NCBI GenBank assembly: GCA_022448365.1
Contig: JAKVCS010000004.1
Location: forward strand, 430,856 to 494,855
Origin: Saccharospirillaceae bacterium
GTDB taxonomy: Bacteria > Pseudomonadota > Gammaproteobacteria > Pseudomonadales > Oceanobacteraceae
DNA length: 64,000 bases
Direction of reading: 5' to 3'
The notes beneath the pieces are model-generated. The model did no database searches. It saw only the letters and a program-made list of their open reading frames with translations, and was not told where the DNA came from. The position numbers and the translations under genes were made by a program. Positions 54,661-63,227 of this stretch are shown in pieces; position 1 is the stretch's first letter, and every line of letters begins with the position of its first letter.

Positions 54661-55137
54661 TTACAGGCTTTTCAGAATCTCTAACACATCGTCATGATGG
54701 CTTTTGGTTTTCACCTTTTCCATGATGTGTACCAGCTTGCCTTCCGCATCGATAATAAAGGTTAGTCGGTGAATACCTTCGTATTCTTTACCCATAAACT
54801 TCTTCAATGCCCATACGCCGTAATCATCAGCAATTTTATGATCTTCGTCGGATAGAAGTGTGAAGTTTAATTCATGCTTTTCGATAAATTTCACCAAACG
54901 CTTCGGTTCATCCGGGCTGATCCCAAGTACCACAGTGTTGGCATCTTCGAAAGCGGCTTTGGTGTCACGAATGCCCTCCGCCTGCACGGTACAGCCCGGC
55001 GTCATGGCTTTCGGGTAAAAATAAAGGATTACAGTTTTACCACGGAAATCTTTCAGCGAAACGGAATCTCCGTCTTGGTTAACGGTAGTAAAATCCGGTG
55101 CCGCTTTACCAACTTCTGGCAGATTTAATTTGCTCAT
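54661..55137 (-). CDS. bcp: Thioredoxin-dependent peroxiredoxin Bcp/PrxQ (1-Cys type)
   Basis: A 158-aa peroxiredoxin that reduces hydroperoxides. The peroxidatic Cys lies in AMTPGCTVQAEG (~residue 49). The resolving Cys found five residues later in E. coli Bcp is replaced by Glu, and no other Cys is present, so this is a 1-Cys form. ATG 55137. Upstream 195 bases to the ferredoxin gene contain short inverted repeats (AGGAAT/ATTCCT near 55205) but no clear terminator. Confidence 0.93.
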   Translation of the reverse strand: MSKLNLPEVGKAAPDFTTVNQDGDSVSLKDFRGKTVILYFYPKAMTPGCTVQAEGIRDTKAAFEDANTVVLGISPDEPKRLVKFIEKHELNFTLLSDEDHKIADDYGVWALKKFMGKEYEGIHRLTFIIDAEGKLVHIMEKVKTKSHHDDVLEILKSL

Positions 55138-55332
55138 ACAGTGCTCTTTTTTTCGCTTGAATAAAACAATAAGGCTACCGTAAAAAAAAGGGAAATCAAC
55201 CGTAGGAATATCAGGGATTCCTGAATGGATTGTAGAGCGTCTGGAGCTTTGCGCCCGCGTTGCTAAAGGTCTGATGCCAGAAAAGAAGTCACGGCAGGCA
55301 ATTGGCCGTACTTGAATTAGAGAGAATCTCTG

Positions 55333-55815
55333 TCAGTCGATTTTGATTTTAATGTCTGACTTTGGAATGCAACAGCAAGGCAGGATTTCGTCATCATTGA
55401 TCCAGGCCATTGGTTCTTCGTTGTAATGCACTTCGCCTTCCAGTAACTGTACCCGGCAACTACCGCAATAACCTTCGCGACACTGATAATGCACTTCGAT
55501 ATTTTGTGCTTCCAACGAATCAAGCAATGTACCGGCATGCTGAAATTGAACTGCCTGATTACTATCACTGTTCAGGCTGTTGTGAATTTCTACTGCATAA
55601 ACCGGTTTGCCCATGCCTTCGAGTTCGATTTGGGGATCGGCGTCGGGCTGTTCCGGATTGCTTTCTGGCAGATACAGTTCACCCTGAACGCTATCAACAT
55701 CCGCTACGGGCGCTAAAGCTTCCAACTCGAACTGATCACAACCACTCTCGGTGGTTGGTGTCAGTTCGAAATCATCAGGTTTATTTTCAGACATATGTAA
55801 GATTGCAACAGACAT
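55333..55815 (-). CDS. yfaE: YfaE-type [2Fe-2S] ferredoxin with acidic N-terminal extension
   Basis: A 160-aa protein. The C-terminal ~90 residues match YfaE, the ferredoxin that maintains the diferric-tyrosyl radical of NrdB: CREGYCGSC plus the final CCC block supply the cluster ligands. The N-terminal ~70 residues are acidic, low-complexity and absent from E. coli YfaE (84 aa). It lies 34 bases downstream of nrdB on the same strand, completing an nrdA-nrdB-yfaE operon. The start could instead be ATG 55794, which still keeps most of the extension. Confidence 0.9.
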   Translation of the reverse strand: MSVAILHMSENKPDDFELTPTTESGCDQFELEALAPVADVDSVQGELYLPESNPEQPDADPQIELEGMGKPVYAVEIHNSLNSDSNQAVQFQHAGTLLDSLEAQNIEVHYQCREGYCGSCRVQLLEGEVHYNEEPMAWINDDEILPCCCIPKSDIKIKID

Positions 55816-55849
55816 CCGTATCGTGTTCCGTTATAGGTAAAATCCCGGC

Positions 55850-56980
55850 TTACAGGTCGAAATCGCCAAAATCGTTAGTATCCACTTCGCTATCAATAGC
55901 ACCCACCAGGTAAGAGCTGATCTCAGCTTCCTGAGGAGCAACCTGAACATTGTCACTGTTTAACCAGGCATTAATCCAGGGTAGAGGATTATTTTTGGTT
56001 TCGAAGATAGGATCAAAGCCCAACGCACCAATACGCTGATTCGTAATATACTCAACGTATTGGCAAAGAATGTCTTTGTTTAAGCCGATCATAGACCCAT
56101 CTTTAAACAGGTACTCGGCCCACTCTTTTTCCTGTTCTGCGGCTTCCCGGAAAATAGTGACCATGTCATCGCGACACTCTTCCGCGATTTCTGCAAACTC
56201 AGGATCGTCTTTACCGCGAGCCATGATCTGCAGCATGTGTTGAGTACCGGTTAAGTGCAGTGCTTCATCGCGAGCAATCAATTTAATGATTTTGGCATTG
56301 CCTTCCATTTTTGCACGTTCAGCAAAAGCGAAAGAGCATGCAAAACTGACGTAGAAGCGAATCGCTTCCAGCACATTAACGGAAATCATCATACGGTACA
56401 TACGACGTTTTAAATCACGCAAATCGATGTCAATGGTTTCGCCATTAATGGTGTGAGAACCCTCACCCAATTGAGTGTAATAGTTCGACAGCGCAATAAA
56501 TTCATCGTAGTGCTTCGTCACAGACTCGGCACGTTTGGTGATGTGTTCATTTTTAGTGATATCGTCAAAAATATCGGCCGGGTTTGGCACAATATTACGA
56601 ACAATATGTGTGTAGGAACGGCTATGAATGGTTTCACTGAATGACCAGGTTTCAATCCAGGTTTCCAGTTCAGGTAGTGAAACCACTGGTAATAATGCCA
56701 CATTTGGCGAGCGCCCCTGCACGGAATCCAGCAGTGTCTGATACTTCAGATTAGAAACAAAGATATGTTTCTCATGCTCTGGCAAATCAAGGAAGTCTTT
56801 GCGGTCGTTGGTCAAATCCACTTCTTCCGGTCGCCAGAAAAAAGACAATTGCTTTTCGATAAGATTTTCGAAAATTTTGTGTTTTTGCTGGTCGTAGCGC
56901 GCGACGTTCACCTGTTCACCAAAAAACATTGGCTGGGCAAAAGTATCAAATTCGTTGCGGTTAAAAGTGGTATAAGCCAT
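55850..56980 (-). CDS. nrdB: Ribonucleoside-diphosphate reductase beta subunit, class Ia
   Basis: A 376-aa diiron-tyrosyl-radical subunit. The radical Tyr lies in [14 protein letters not shown], and diiron ligands include the [13 protein letters not shown] helix and EHEKHIF. The C-terminal acidic tail ending NDFGDFDL would bind NrdA. It lies downstream of nrdA after an 88-base gap that holds two strong stem-loops. Confidence 0.96.
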   Translation of the reverse strand: MAYTTFNRNEFDTFAQPMFFGEQVNVARYDQQKHKIFENLIEKQLSFFWRPEEVDLTNDRKDFLDLPEHEKHIFVSNLKYQTLLDSVQGRSPNVALLPVVSLPELETWIETWSFSETIHSRSYTHIVRNIVPNPADIFDDITKNEHITKRAESVTKHYDEFIALSNYYTQLGEGSHTINGETIDIDLRDLKRRMYRMMISVNVLEAIRFYVSFACSFAFAERAKMEGNAKIIKLIARDEALHLTGTQHMLQIMARGKDDPEFAEIAEECRDDMVTIFREAAEQEKEWAEYLFKDGSMIGLNKDILCQYVEYITNQRIGALGFDPIFETKNNPLPWINAWLNSDNVQVAPQEAEISSYLVGAIDSEVDTNDFGDFDL

Positions 56981-57000
56981 TGCAATCTTCTCAGTGGTTA

Positions 57001-57023
57001 CGCCGTTGTAAGACCATACGGCG
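57001..57023 (-). repeat. Stem-loop 2 in the nrdA-nrdB gap
   Basis: CGCCGT and ACGGCG form a 6-bp GC-rich stem with an 11-nt loop, just upstream of nrdB in the transcript. Confidence 0.5.
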
Positions 57024-57052
57024 CGACCGGGTTACTCTCATTAATTAGTTTG

Positions 57053-57077
57053 AAGATCTGACCAACAATCAGATCTT
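57053..57077 (-). repeat. Stem-loop 1 over the nrdA stop codon
   Basis: AAGATCTGA-N7-TCAGATCTT is a perfect 9-bp inverted repeat that includes the nrdA stop codon. No T-run follows on the transcript strand, so it is more likely an mRNA-stability or processing element than a terminator. Confidence 0.6.
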
Positions 57078-59342
57078 ACAAGCGCCGCCTTCGCAGCCAT
57101 CGTCTTCTTTTTCAGCTGCTTGCGGATCTTCCATACCATCGCGAGTGTTGTGGTAGTACAGAGTTTTTAAGCCGTTTTTATAAGCCGTTAGCAGATCTTT
57201 CAGCAGTTGTTGCATCGGTACCTTGCCACCGAAGCGCGCCGGATCGTAGTTGGTGTTGGCAGAAATCGCCTGGTCAACAAATTTTTGCATAATACCCACC
57301 AGCTGCAGATAACCCTGATTATCCGGGATTTGCCACAGCAGCTCGTAGTTGTTTTTCAGTTTGTCGTAGTCCGGGACAACCTGTTTCAGGATACCGTCTT
57401 TACTCTGCTTAACGCTGATATAACCCCGAGGTGGCTCGATACCATTCGTCGCGTTACTGATCTGAGAAGACGTTTCAGATGGCATCAGTGCCGTTAGGGT
57501 GGAGTTGCGTAAGCCATGCTCCTGAATCTCTTTACGCAGAGATTCCCAATCCAGTTGTAGTGCTTCGTCACAGAAGCTATCCACTTCTTTCTTGTAGCTG
57601 TCGATGGGCAGAATGCCCTGAGCGTAGGTGGTGTCATCAAACAGTTCACATTTGCCCTGTTCTTGCGCCAGCTGATTAGAGGCTTTGAGCAACCAGTATT
57701 GAATGGCCTCAAAAGTACGGTGAGTAAGGCCATTGGCACTACCGTCAGAATACTTCACGCCGTTCTTAGCAAGGTAGTAGGCATAGTTGATAACACCCAC
57801 CCCAAGGGTACGACGGCCCAGACTAGCCCGTTGTGCTGCAGCAACCGGATAATCCTGATAACTCAGCAGACTGTCCAGAGCACGAACAATAAGGTCTGCT
57901 AGTTCTTCCAGTTCAGCCAGGTCAGTGACTGTACCCAGGTTGAAGGCCGCCAGAGTACACAGAGCAATTTCACCGTTTTCGTCGTTAATTTCTTCCAACG
58001 GTTTGGTCGGTAGAGCAATTTCCAGACACAAATTGGATTGACGAACCGGCGCACGTTTCGGATTAAATGGGCTGTGGGTATTACAATGGTCAACATTCTG
58101 GACATAGATGCGGCCAGTGCTTGCACGCTCTTGCATCATACCGGAGAACAAATCAACGGCTTTAACAGTCTGCTTACGAATGCTGTCGTCGGCCTCGTAC
58201 TTGGTGTAGAGCTGATCGAACAGTTCCTGATCTTCGAAGAAGGCATCATACAGACCAGGCACATCTGACGGAGAGAACAGGGTAATGTTGCCGTTTTTGA
58301 TCAGGCGTTCGTACATCGTTTTGTTGATCTGAACACCGTAGTCGAGATGACGTACGCGGTTTTCTTCAACACCGCGGTTATTCTTCAGTACCAACAGGCT
58401 TTCAACTTCCAGATGCCACATTGGATAGAATAATGTGGCGGCACCACCACGGACACCACCCTGAGAGCAGGACTTAACGGCGGTCTGGAAGTGCTTGTAG
58501 AAAGGAATACAGCCGGTGTGGAAAGCTTCACCACCACGAATCGGGCTACCCAAAGCACGAATACGCCCACCATTAATACCAATGCCCGCGCGCTGAGACA
58601 CGTATTTAACAATAGCGCCAGCGGCTGCATTGATCGAATCCAGGCTGTCACCGGCTTCGATCAGCACACACGAACTGAACTGGCGGGTAGGTGTACGAAC
58701 ACCTGCCATGATTGGGGTTGGCAGCGACAACTTAAAGCTGGATACCGCGTTGTAAAAGCGTTTGATGTAACCCAGACGGCGTTCTTTATCATACGACGCA
58801 AACAAACAGGCGGCGATCAACACGTATAGGAACTGGGCGCTCTCATAAACTTCCCCAGTTACACGGTTTTGCACCAGGTATTTACCTTCCAGTTGTTTGA
58901 CCGCGGCATAGCTGAAGTTCATATCACGCGAATGATCGATAAACTCATCCATCGCAGCGAATTCTTCCGCGGTATAGTCTTCCAGCAGGTGTCGATCGTA
59001 GCGTTGGGCCTCGACCATTTTTTGTACATGATCCAGCAAAGCGGGCGGTTCAAAGCGGCCGTATGCTTTCTTACGCAGGTGGAAAATATTCAGCCGGGCA
59101 GCCAGGTATTGGTAATCCGGAGTTTCTTCAGAAATCAGGTCTGCAGCAGCCTTGATCAGGGTTTCATGGATTTCAGAAGTCTGTATGCCATCGAAAAACT
59201 GCAGATGTGCTTTTAACTCAACTTCAGAAACGGACACTTTGTCCAGACCATCGGCGGCCCAGGTAACTACTTTGTGAATCTTCTCTAGATCGAGAATTTC
59301 CTGACGCCCATCACGTTTGCTGACTTTGAGCTGACTGTTCAT
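57069..59342 (-). CDS. nrdA: Ribonucleoside-diphosphate reductase alpha subunit, class Ia
   Basis: A 757-aa catalytic subunit. The N-terminal ATP-cone (~1-90, KVSKRDGRQEILDLEKIHKV) is the allosteric activity site. The barrel contains active-site cysteine regions (FSSCVLIEAGDS, HSPFNPKRAPVRQSNLCLEI) and NSTLTALMPSETSSQISN. The C-terminal redox pair is in CEGGACKI. I chose ATG 59342 (MNSQLKVSKRDG); TTG 59363 would add seven residues. First gene of nrdA-nrdB-yfaE. NrdR-like boxes and a DnaA box lie upstream. Confidence 0.96.
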   Translation of the reverse strand: MNSQLKVSKRDGRQEILDLEKIHKVVTWAADGLDKVSVSEVELKAHLQFFDGIQTSEIHETLIKAAADLISEETPDYQYLAARLNIFHLRKKAYGRFEPPALLDHVQKMVEAQRYDRHLLEDYTAEEFAAMDEFIDHSRDMNFSYAAVKQLEGKYLVQNRVTGEVYESAQFLYVLIAACLFASYDKERRLGYIKRFYNAVSSFKLSLPTPIMAGVRTPTRQFSSCVLIEAGDSLDSINAAAGAIVKYVSQRAGIGINGGRIRALGSPIRGGEAFHTGCIPFYKHFQTAVKSCSQGGVRGGAATLFYPMWHLEVESLLVLKNNRGVEENRVRHLDYGVQINKTMYERLIKNGNITLFSPSDVPGLYDAFFEDQELFDQLYTKYEADDSIRKQTVKAVDLFSGMMQERASTGRIYVQNVDHCNTHSPFNPKRAPVRQSNLCLEIALPTKPLEEINDENGEIALCTLAAFNLGTVTDLAELEELADLIVRALDSLLSYQDYPVAAAQRASLGRRTLGVGVINYAYYLAKNGVKYSDGSANGLTHRTFEAIQYWLLKASNQLAQEQGKCELFDDTTYAQGILPIDSYKKEVDSFCDEALQLDWESLRKEIQEHGLRNSTLTALMPSETSSQISNATNGIEPPRGYISVKQSKDGILKQVVPDYDKLKNNYELLWQIPDNQGYLQLVGIMQKFVDQAISANTNYDPARFGGKVPMQQLLKDLLTAYKNGLKTLYYHNTRDGMEDPQAAEKEDDGCEGGACKI

Positions 59343-59518
59343 GCTGATTGTGCCTGTATTCAAGGGAAACTACTCCATCTATCCCTGATAGAAATAATGT
59401 GAATCCATAGATGTTGACGCCTGGGTTAAAAGCCTGTAGATGACTCTCTAAGTGACTGAGTTGTCGACAGAATTTATAAGGCCGAAGCACAAGATAATGC
59501 GGTCAGAGTGGGTTTTCA

Positions 59519-59534
59519 ACCCCAAATGTAGTGT
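59519..59534 (-). promoter_or_regulatory. Candidate NrdR box 1 upstream of nrdA
   Basis: On the minus strand ACACTACATTTGGGGT matches the NrdR box consensus ACACWATATWTWGTGT at 13 of 16 positions, ~177 bases upstream of the nrdA start. Confidence 0.5.
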
Positions 59535-59549
59535 GTCGTAAAAATGACA

Positions 59550-59565
59550 TGTGGATAACTTGTGT
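59550..59565. promoter_or_regulatory. Candidate NrdR half-box 2 overlapping a perfect DnaA box
   Basis: TGTGGATAACTTGTGT starts exactly 31 bases (three helical turns) after box 1, the usual NrdR tandem spacing, and keeps the GTGT end (9 of 16 matches overall). Its first nine bases are the complement of TTATCCACA, a perfect DnaA box. E. coli nrdAB is controlled by both NrdR and DnaA. Confidence 0.5.
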
Positions 59566-59739
59566 GTAGTTGGTGGACACTATTTCTGCACTTTCGGGCA
59601 GCGGTTGCCGTGTCTGATTTGGTGTGAAAAAGGCACCATCAGCAAATGTTTTTTCGTTACTATGCAACAAAGCGTAACTAGGTCTAAAGTTATATCTATA
59701 TGGCCGACTGGCAAAGTATTTAAGGATTGGTAAGGAACC

Positions 59740-60480
59740 ATGTTGAAACAAGAAAATGGTCAAAACCCGGAAGAAAACTGGCGCATTCTGATCGTTGAGG
59801 ATGATGAGCGTCTGGCGACACTCACTAAAGACTACCTCGAAAGCAACGGGTTGAAAGTATCGGTCGAGGGCGATGGTAGCCGCGCGATTGAACGCATCAA
59901 GACAGAGCAACCCGATCTGGTGGTGCTGGATCTTATGCTACCAGGCGAAGATGGCTTAGCCGTTTGCCGTATTGTACGTCCTTATTATAAGGGTCCGATT
60001 CTGATGTTGACGGCACGTACGGAAGACCTCGACCAGGTGCTTGGCTTAGAAATGGGTGCTGACGACTACGTGGCTAAACCCGTTCGTCCTCGTGTGTTAC
60101 TGGCACGCATTCGCGCATTGTTGCGTCGGGTTAAGGAAGAGCCGGAACAGGAAGAAATGGAAGCCGGTGGTGATAACCGTCTGACCTTCGGTAACCTCGT
60201 GGTGGATAATGCCATGCGTGAAGCTTGGCTGGATGGGCAAAGTATTGATTTGACCAGCGCCGAGTTTGATTTGTTGTGGTTGCTCAGCTCCAGCGCCGGG
60301 CGTGTTTTGACACGGGAGGAAATCTTCCACCAGCTGCGGGGTATTGAGTATGACGGTCAGGATCGTTCTATTGATGTACGTGTCTCGCGTATTCGTCCAA
60401 AAGTCGGTGATGATCCGATGAACCCGAAACGTATCAAAACTGTGCGTTCTAAGGGTTATCTGTTCGTGAAGGAAATCTGA
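59740..60480 (+). CDS. rstA: OmpR-family response regulator, RstA-like
   Basis: A 246-aa regulator with a receiver domain (acidic pocket VEDDERL, phospho-acceptor Asp64 in VVLDLMLPGEDG, Lys in YVAKPVRP) and a C-terminal winged helix (~145-240, RVLTREEIFHQLRG, RSIDVRVSRIRPKVGD). The sequence is closest by eye to RstA; the Pseudomonas relative is BfmR. The kinase gene follows immediately. The regulon is not deducible here. Confidence 0.88.
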   Translation: MLKQENGQNPEENWRILIVEDDERLATLTKDYLESNGLKVSVEGDGSRAIERIKTEQPDLVVLDLMLPGEDGLAVCRIVRPYYKGPILMLTARTEDLDQVLGLEMGADDYVAKPVRPRVLLARIRALLRRVKEEPEQEEMEAGGDNRLTFGNLVVDNAMREAWLDGQSIDLTSAEFDLLWLLSSSAGRVLTREEIFHQLRGIEYDGQDRSIDVRVSRIRPKVGDDPMNPKRIKTVRSKGYLFVKEI

Positions 60481-60496
60481 GCGCGGGAGACAGCGT

Positions 60497-62065
60497 ATCT
60501 TTATACGGGTTTATTCCGGACTGTTAGCAGCCCTGCTGGTGGTGGGCATTTTATGCACGGCTGCGTTGCAGCTGGTTAACTTTGTCCGCACAGCACAGTT
60601 TAATGAAGACATTGTCAGCGGTAGCTTGTTTATGCTGGCGCAGCGGCTGGAGGAAAATCCGGCCGCATTGAGGGAATTATCGGCGTTGTTTGATGCGGAT
60701 ATGCAAATCTTGCCATTGGCAGAGGCGCGTACCGATCTTGATGATTATCAGATTCACCGTCTTGCCCGAGGTCAGGCATTGATCTTTCTGACCAATGATG
60801 GGCGCAGTGTTCGCTTGATTAAGGACCTTAATCTGCAACGGGTGCTGGATATTGAACTCAATGCCGTAACGGATATTCAGGCTCAGGCTGCAGCTTTCCT
60901 GTTAATGCAGGATTTTCGGCGCAGTGGTCTGGAGATCGAAACTTTCCTGAAACAAGTACAACCGAAGTTTGGTTTCCCGCTGAAAGCACTTCCTTATGAT
61001 CAACTCAATCTGACTGACACCGATAAGGGCAGGATGCTGTACGGAGACATCCTGGTGCGTATATCTATCGAAGGGAACAGAGCCGAGGCGCTGGCCAAGT
61101 TGCCTGGCGAAGAACGCGCTTTAGTTGTTGGCCCCATTAATGCTTTTAACCCTTATTCCTGGCAGGCGATCATGGTTATTGCCACGATCGGTATTATGTT
61201 GATCGGGCTGGGGGTTTATTGGGTGGTGAATTCATTTGAAACGCGATTACGCAAACTCGAACAGGCGACCAGTCGTCTGGCGCAGGGTCATCTAAATGCC
61301 AGGGTGGCGGTGACCGCCAGTGATCCTGTCAGTCGTTTGGGGCAGGCGTTTAATAAGATGGCGGATCACATTCAGCGCCTGATTTCGATTCAGCGGGAAA
61401 TGGTTCGTGCGGTGTCACATGAATTAAGAACGCCGGTAGCGCGTATCCGATTTGGCGTACAAATTATCGAAGATACGGTTATCGACGATCCGTTTGTTGC
61501 TAAGCAGCTGAAAGGGATGGACTCTGATATTCAGGAGCTGGATGAGCTGATTGATGAAATTCTGACTTATGCTCGATTGGAAGAAGGCGGACCTATCCTC
61601 GATTTTCAAAAGGCCAATATTGCTGATATTGCGCTACAGGTCGTTGAAGAGGCCCGGCCACCCGAAAAAGTGACCGTGGGCTATGTTGGCGTTGAGCCGG
61701 ATAGCAGTCATATGGCGGAGGTTGAACCACGTTATGTGCACCGAGCCATTCAGAATCTGGTCGGTAACGCGGGTCGTTATGCCAACTCTCGTGTTCAGGT
61801 GAACTGTACTGTCGGTACCGATACCTGTCGGGTTGATGTCGAAGACGATGGTCCGGGCATTCCGGAGGAAGACTGGGATCGTGTCTTCACTGCTTTTGCA
61901 CGGTTAGACGATAGCCGCACCCGCGCTTCGGGTGGCTACGGTTTAGGGTTGTCGATTGTGCGTCGTATTGCTTATTGGCATGGCGGTCGTGCCATGGTGT
62001 CGCGCAGCGATACTTTAGGTGGCGCCAGATTTAGTCTTATCTGGCCAAGAAGGCACCAGGAATAA
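60497..62065 (+). CDS. rstB: Membrane sensor histidine kinase, RstB-like, with no canonical start codon
   Basis: A ~522-aa kinase. An N-terminal transmembrane segment (SGLLAALLVVGILCTAALQL) is followed by a periplasmic domain, a second transmembrane segment (~MVIATIGIMLIGLGVYWVV), HAMP, an H-box (VSHELRTPVARI), N-box (NLVGNAGRYA) and G-boxes (DDGPGIP, GYGLGLSIVRRI). The first canonical in-frame start is GTG 60539, inside the transmembrane helix and without a ribosome site. An in-frame stop at 60467 excludes ATG, GTG or TTG further upstream. I list the ATC at 60497 because GGGAG lies 7 bases before it and it restores the FIRVYSGLLAAL N-terminus. A sequencing error is an alternative. Confidence 0.8.
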   Translation: MFIRVYSGLLAALLVVGILCTAALQLVNFVRTAQFNEDIVSGSLFMLAQRLEENPAALRELSALFDADMQILPLAEARTDLDDYQIHRLARGQALIFLTNDGRSVRLIKDLNLQRVLDIELNAVTDIQAQAAAFLLMQDFRRSGLEIETFLKQVQPKFGFPLKALPYDQLNLTDTDKGRMLYGDILVRISIEGNRAEALAKLPGEERALVVGPINAFNPYSWQAIMVIATIGIMLIGLGVYWVVNSFETRLRKLEQATSRLAQGHLNARVAVTASDPVSRLGQAFNKMADHIQRLISIQREMVRAVSHELRTPVARIRFGVQIIEDTVIDDPFVAKQLKGMDSDIQELDELIDEILTYARLEEGGPILDFQKANIADIALQVVEEARPPEKVTVGYVGVEPDSSHMAEVEPRYVHRAIQNLVGNAGRYANSRVQVNCTVGTDTCRVDVEDDGPGIPEEDWDRVFTAFARLDDSRTRASGGYGLGLSIVRRIAYWHGGRAMVSRSDTLGGARFSLIWPRRHQE

Positions 62066-62184
62066 CAGTTCAGTAAATTTGTAAACACAAAAGGTTACAT
62101 TTGAAAACGTATTCGCTACAGACGGTTCACAGTATTGTCGGCAATATAGCCCTCGCGTATCCCTAGGAGACGTGGTGAGAATGT

Positions 62185-62204
62185 AGCGAAGAAATTCGCT
62201 TTTT
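62185..62204 (+). terminator. First hairpin of a double terminator after rstB
   Basis: AGCGAA-GAAA-TTCGCT, a 6-bp stem capped by a GNRA-type GAAA loop, followed by four Ts. A stronger terminator follows at once. Confidence 0.55.
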
Positions 62205-62205
62205 G

Positions 62206-62231
62206 GGGCCTGAATTTCAGGCCCTTTTTTT
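62206..62231 (+). terminator. Rho-independent terminator after rstB
   Basis: GGGCCTG-AATTT-CAGGCCC followed by seven Ts. It lies 140 bases after the rstB-like stop and 24 bases from the metR stop on the other strand. Confidence 0.9.
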
Positions 62232-62254
62232 ATGCCTGTCATATACCTCTTCAG

Positions 62255-63187
62255 TCAGGTTTGCTCTTCAGCCGGTAAAATACCGGATAGATGTTTAAAA
62301 CTGCTCTCCAGTGCCTGCTGTAGAAAATCCTGAATATACGATGTGTCAGCTTGTTCTTTGCGAATTGCTGCATAAAGCGTTGGCCAGACCCCATCGTCGC
62401 CTAAGGGGCGGCTGGTGATTAGGCTTGCATCCAGATAAGGCTGCAATGCCCAGTTCGGTAGGCAGGCGACACCTCGTCCACTGGCAACGAGTTGCACCAT
62501 CATCAGCGTTAACTCTGTTTGTCGGGTCATTTGTGGCTCAATGCCATGCGGCGTCAGGAAACGTTCAAAGATATCGAGACGCTTCCTATCCACCGGGTAA
62601 TGAATCAGGGTTTCCTGTTGCAGATCGGTTGGTACAACACGACTTTGGCGCGTCAGTGGGTGCTGGTTGGCAATCGCTAACAGTGATTGGTAACGAAACA
62701 AGGGCTGGTAGTGAATATCGCTATGTGTATGCGGATCTGAGGTAACCACCAGATCAATATCACCACGAATCAGTGCCGGAATGGGTTCAAAGTTAAAGCT
62801 GGTACTCAGGTCGATCTCAACCTCAGGCCAGTGATCACGGAAACCGTTGATAGCGGGCATCAACCACTCGAAACAGCTGTGGCATTCAATGGCCATGTGC
62901 AAACGACCAACGTCGCCACCGGCCAGTTTTTTCAGGTTGCGTTCGGTGTGTTGCACCTGAGGTAACACCTGATCGGCCAGTTGTAACAATTCCAAACCGG
63001 CACGGGTAAAGCGCAACGGTTTGGTCTTGCGCAGGAATAGTGATACGCCAATCCGCTCCTCCAGGTCTTTGAGCTGGTGCGACAGAGCAGATTGTGTCAG
63101 GTGCAAGCGGCGCGCAGCTTCAACCAACGTTCCGCCATCACGAAGCGCCGCAAGCGTGCGCAGATGCTTTATATCCAATAAGGACAT
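62255..63187 (-). CDS. metR: LysR-type regulator MetR
   Basis: A 310-aa LysR-family regulator that controls methionine biosynthesis genes with homocysteine as co-effector. The N-terminal helix-turn-helix (LVEAARRLHLTQSALSHQLKDL) and motifs RLHMAIECHSCFEWL and LIHYPVDRKRLD match E. coli MetR closely by eye. metE/metH are not adjacent in this window. Confidence 0.92.
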   Translation of the reverse strand: MSLLDIKHLRTLAALRDGGTLVEAARRLHLTQSALSHQLKDLEERIGVSLFLRKTKPLRFTRAGLELLQLADQVLPQVQHTERNLKKLAGGDVGRLHMAIECHSCFEWLMPAINGFRDHWPEVEIDLSTSFNFEPIPALIRGDIDLVVTSDPHTHSDIHYQPLFRYQSLLAIANQHPLTRQSRVVPTDLQQETLIHYPVDRKRLDIFERFLTPHGIEPQMTRQTELTLMMVQLVASGRGVACLPNWALQPYLDASLITSRPLGDDGVWPTLYAAIRKEQADTSYIQDFLQQALESSFKHLSGILPAEEQT

Positions 63188-63227
63188 GAGTAACTCTCAG
63201 CTTTTTTCAGCTTTATATGTTATTCCT

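Larger units (their letters stand above)
59343..59739. other. Divergent regulatory region nrdA / rstA-like
   Basis: This ~400-base gap drives nrdA to the left and the RstA-like regulator to the right. It contains the NrdR-like boxes and DnaA box listed separately, and no gene I can support. An open frame across it on the minus strand (59503-59910) overlaps the regulator gene and has no family resemblance. The ATG of the regulator follows GGTAAGGAACC. Confidence 0.7.

Noticed and set aside
55410-55913. 167-aa plus-strand ORF over yfaE
   Set aside because: Antisense of the ferredoxin; Cys/Arg-rich translation is a by-product of the cluster-ligand codons.
59503-59910. 135-aa minus-strand ORF across the nrdA/rstA gap
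   Set aside because: It overlaps the regulator's start and the regulatory sites and has no similarity or ribosome site.
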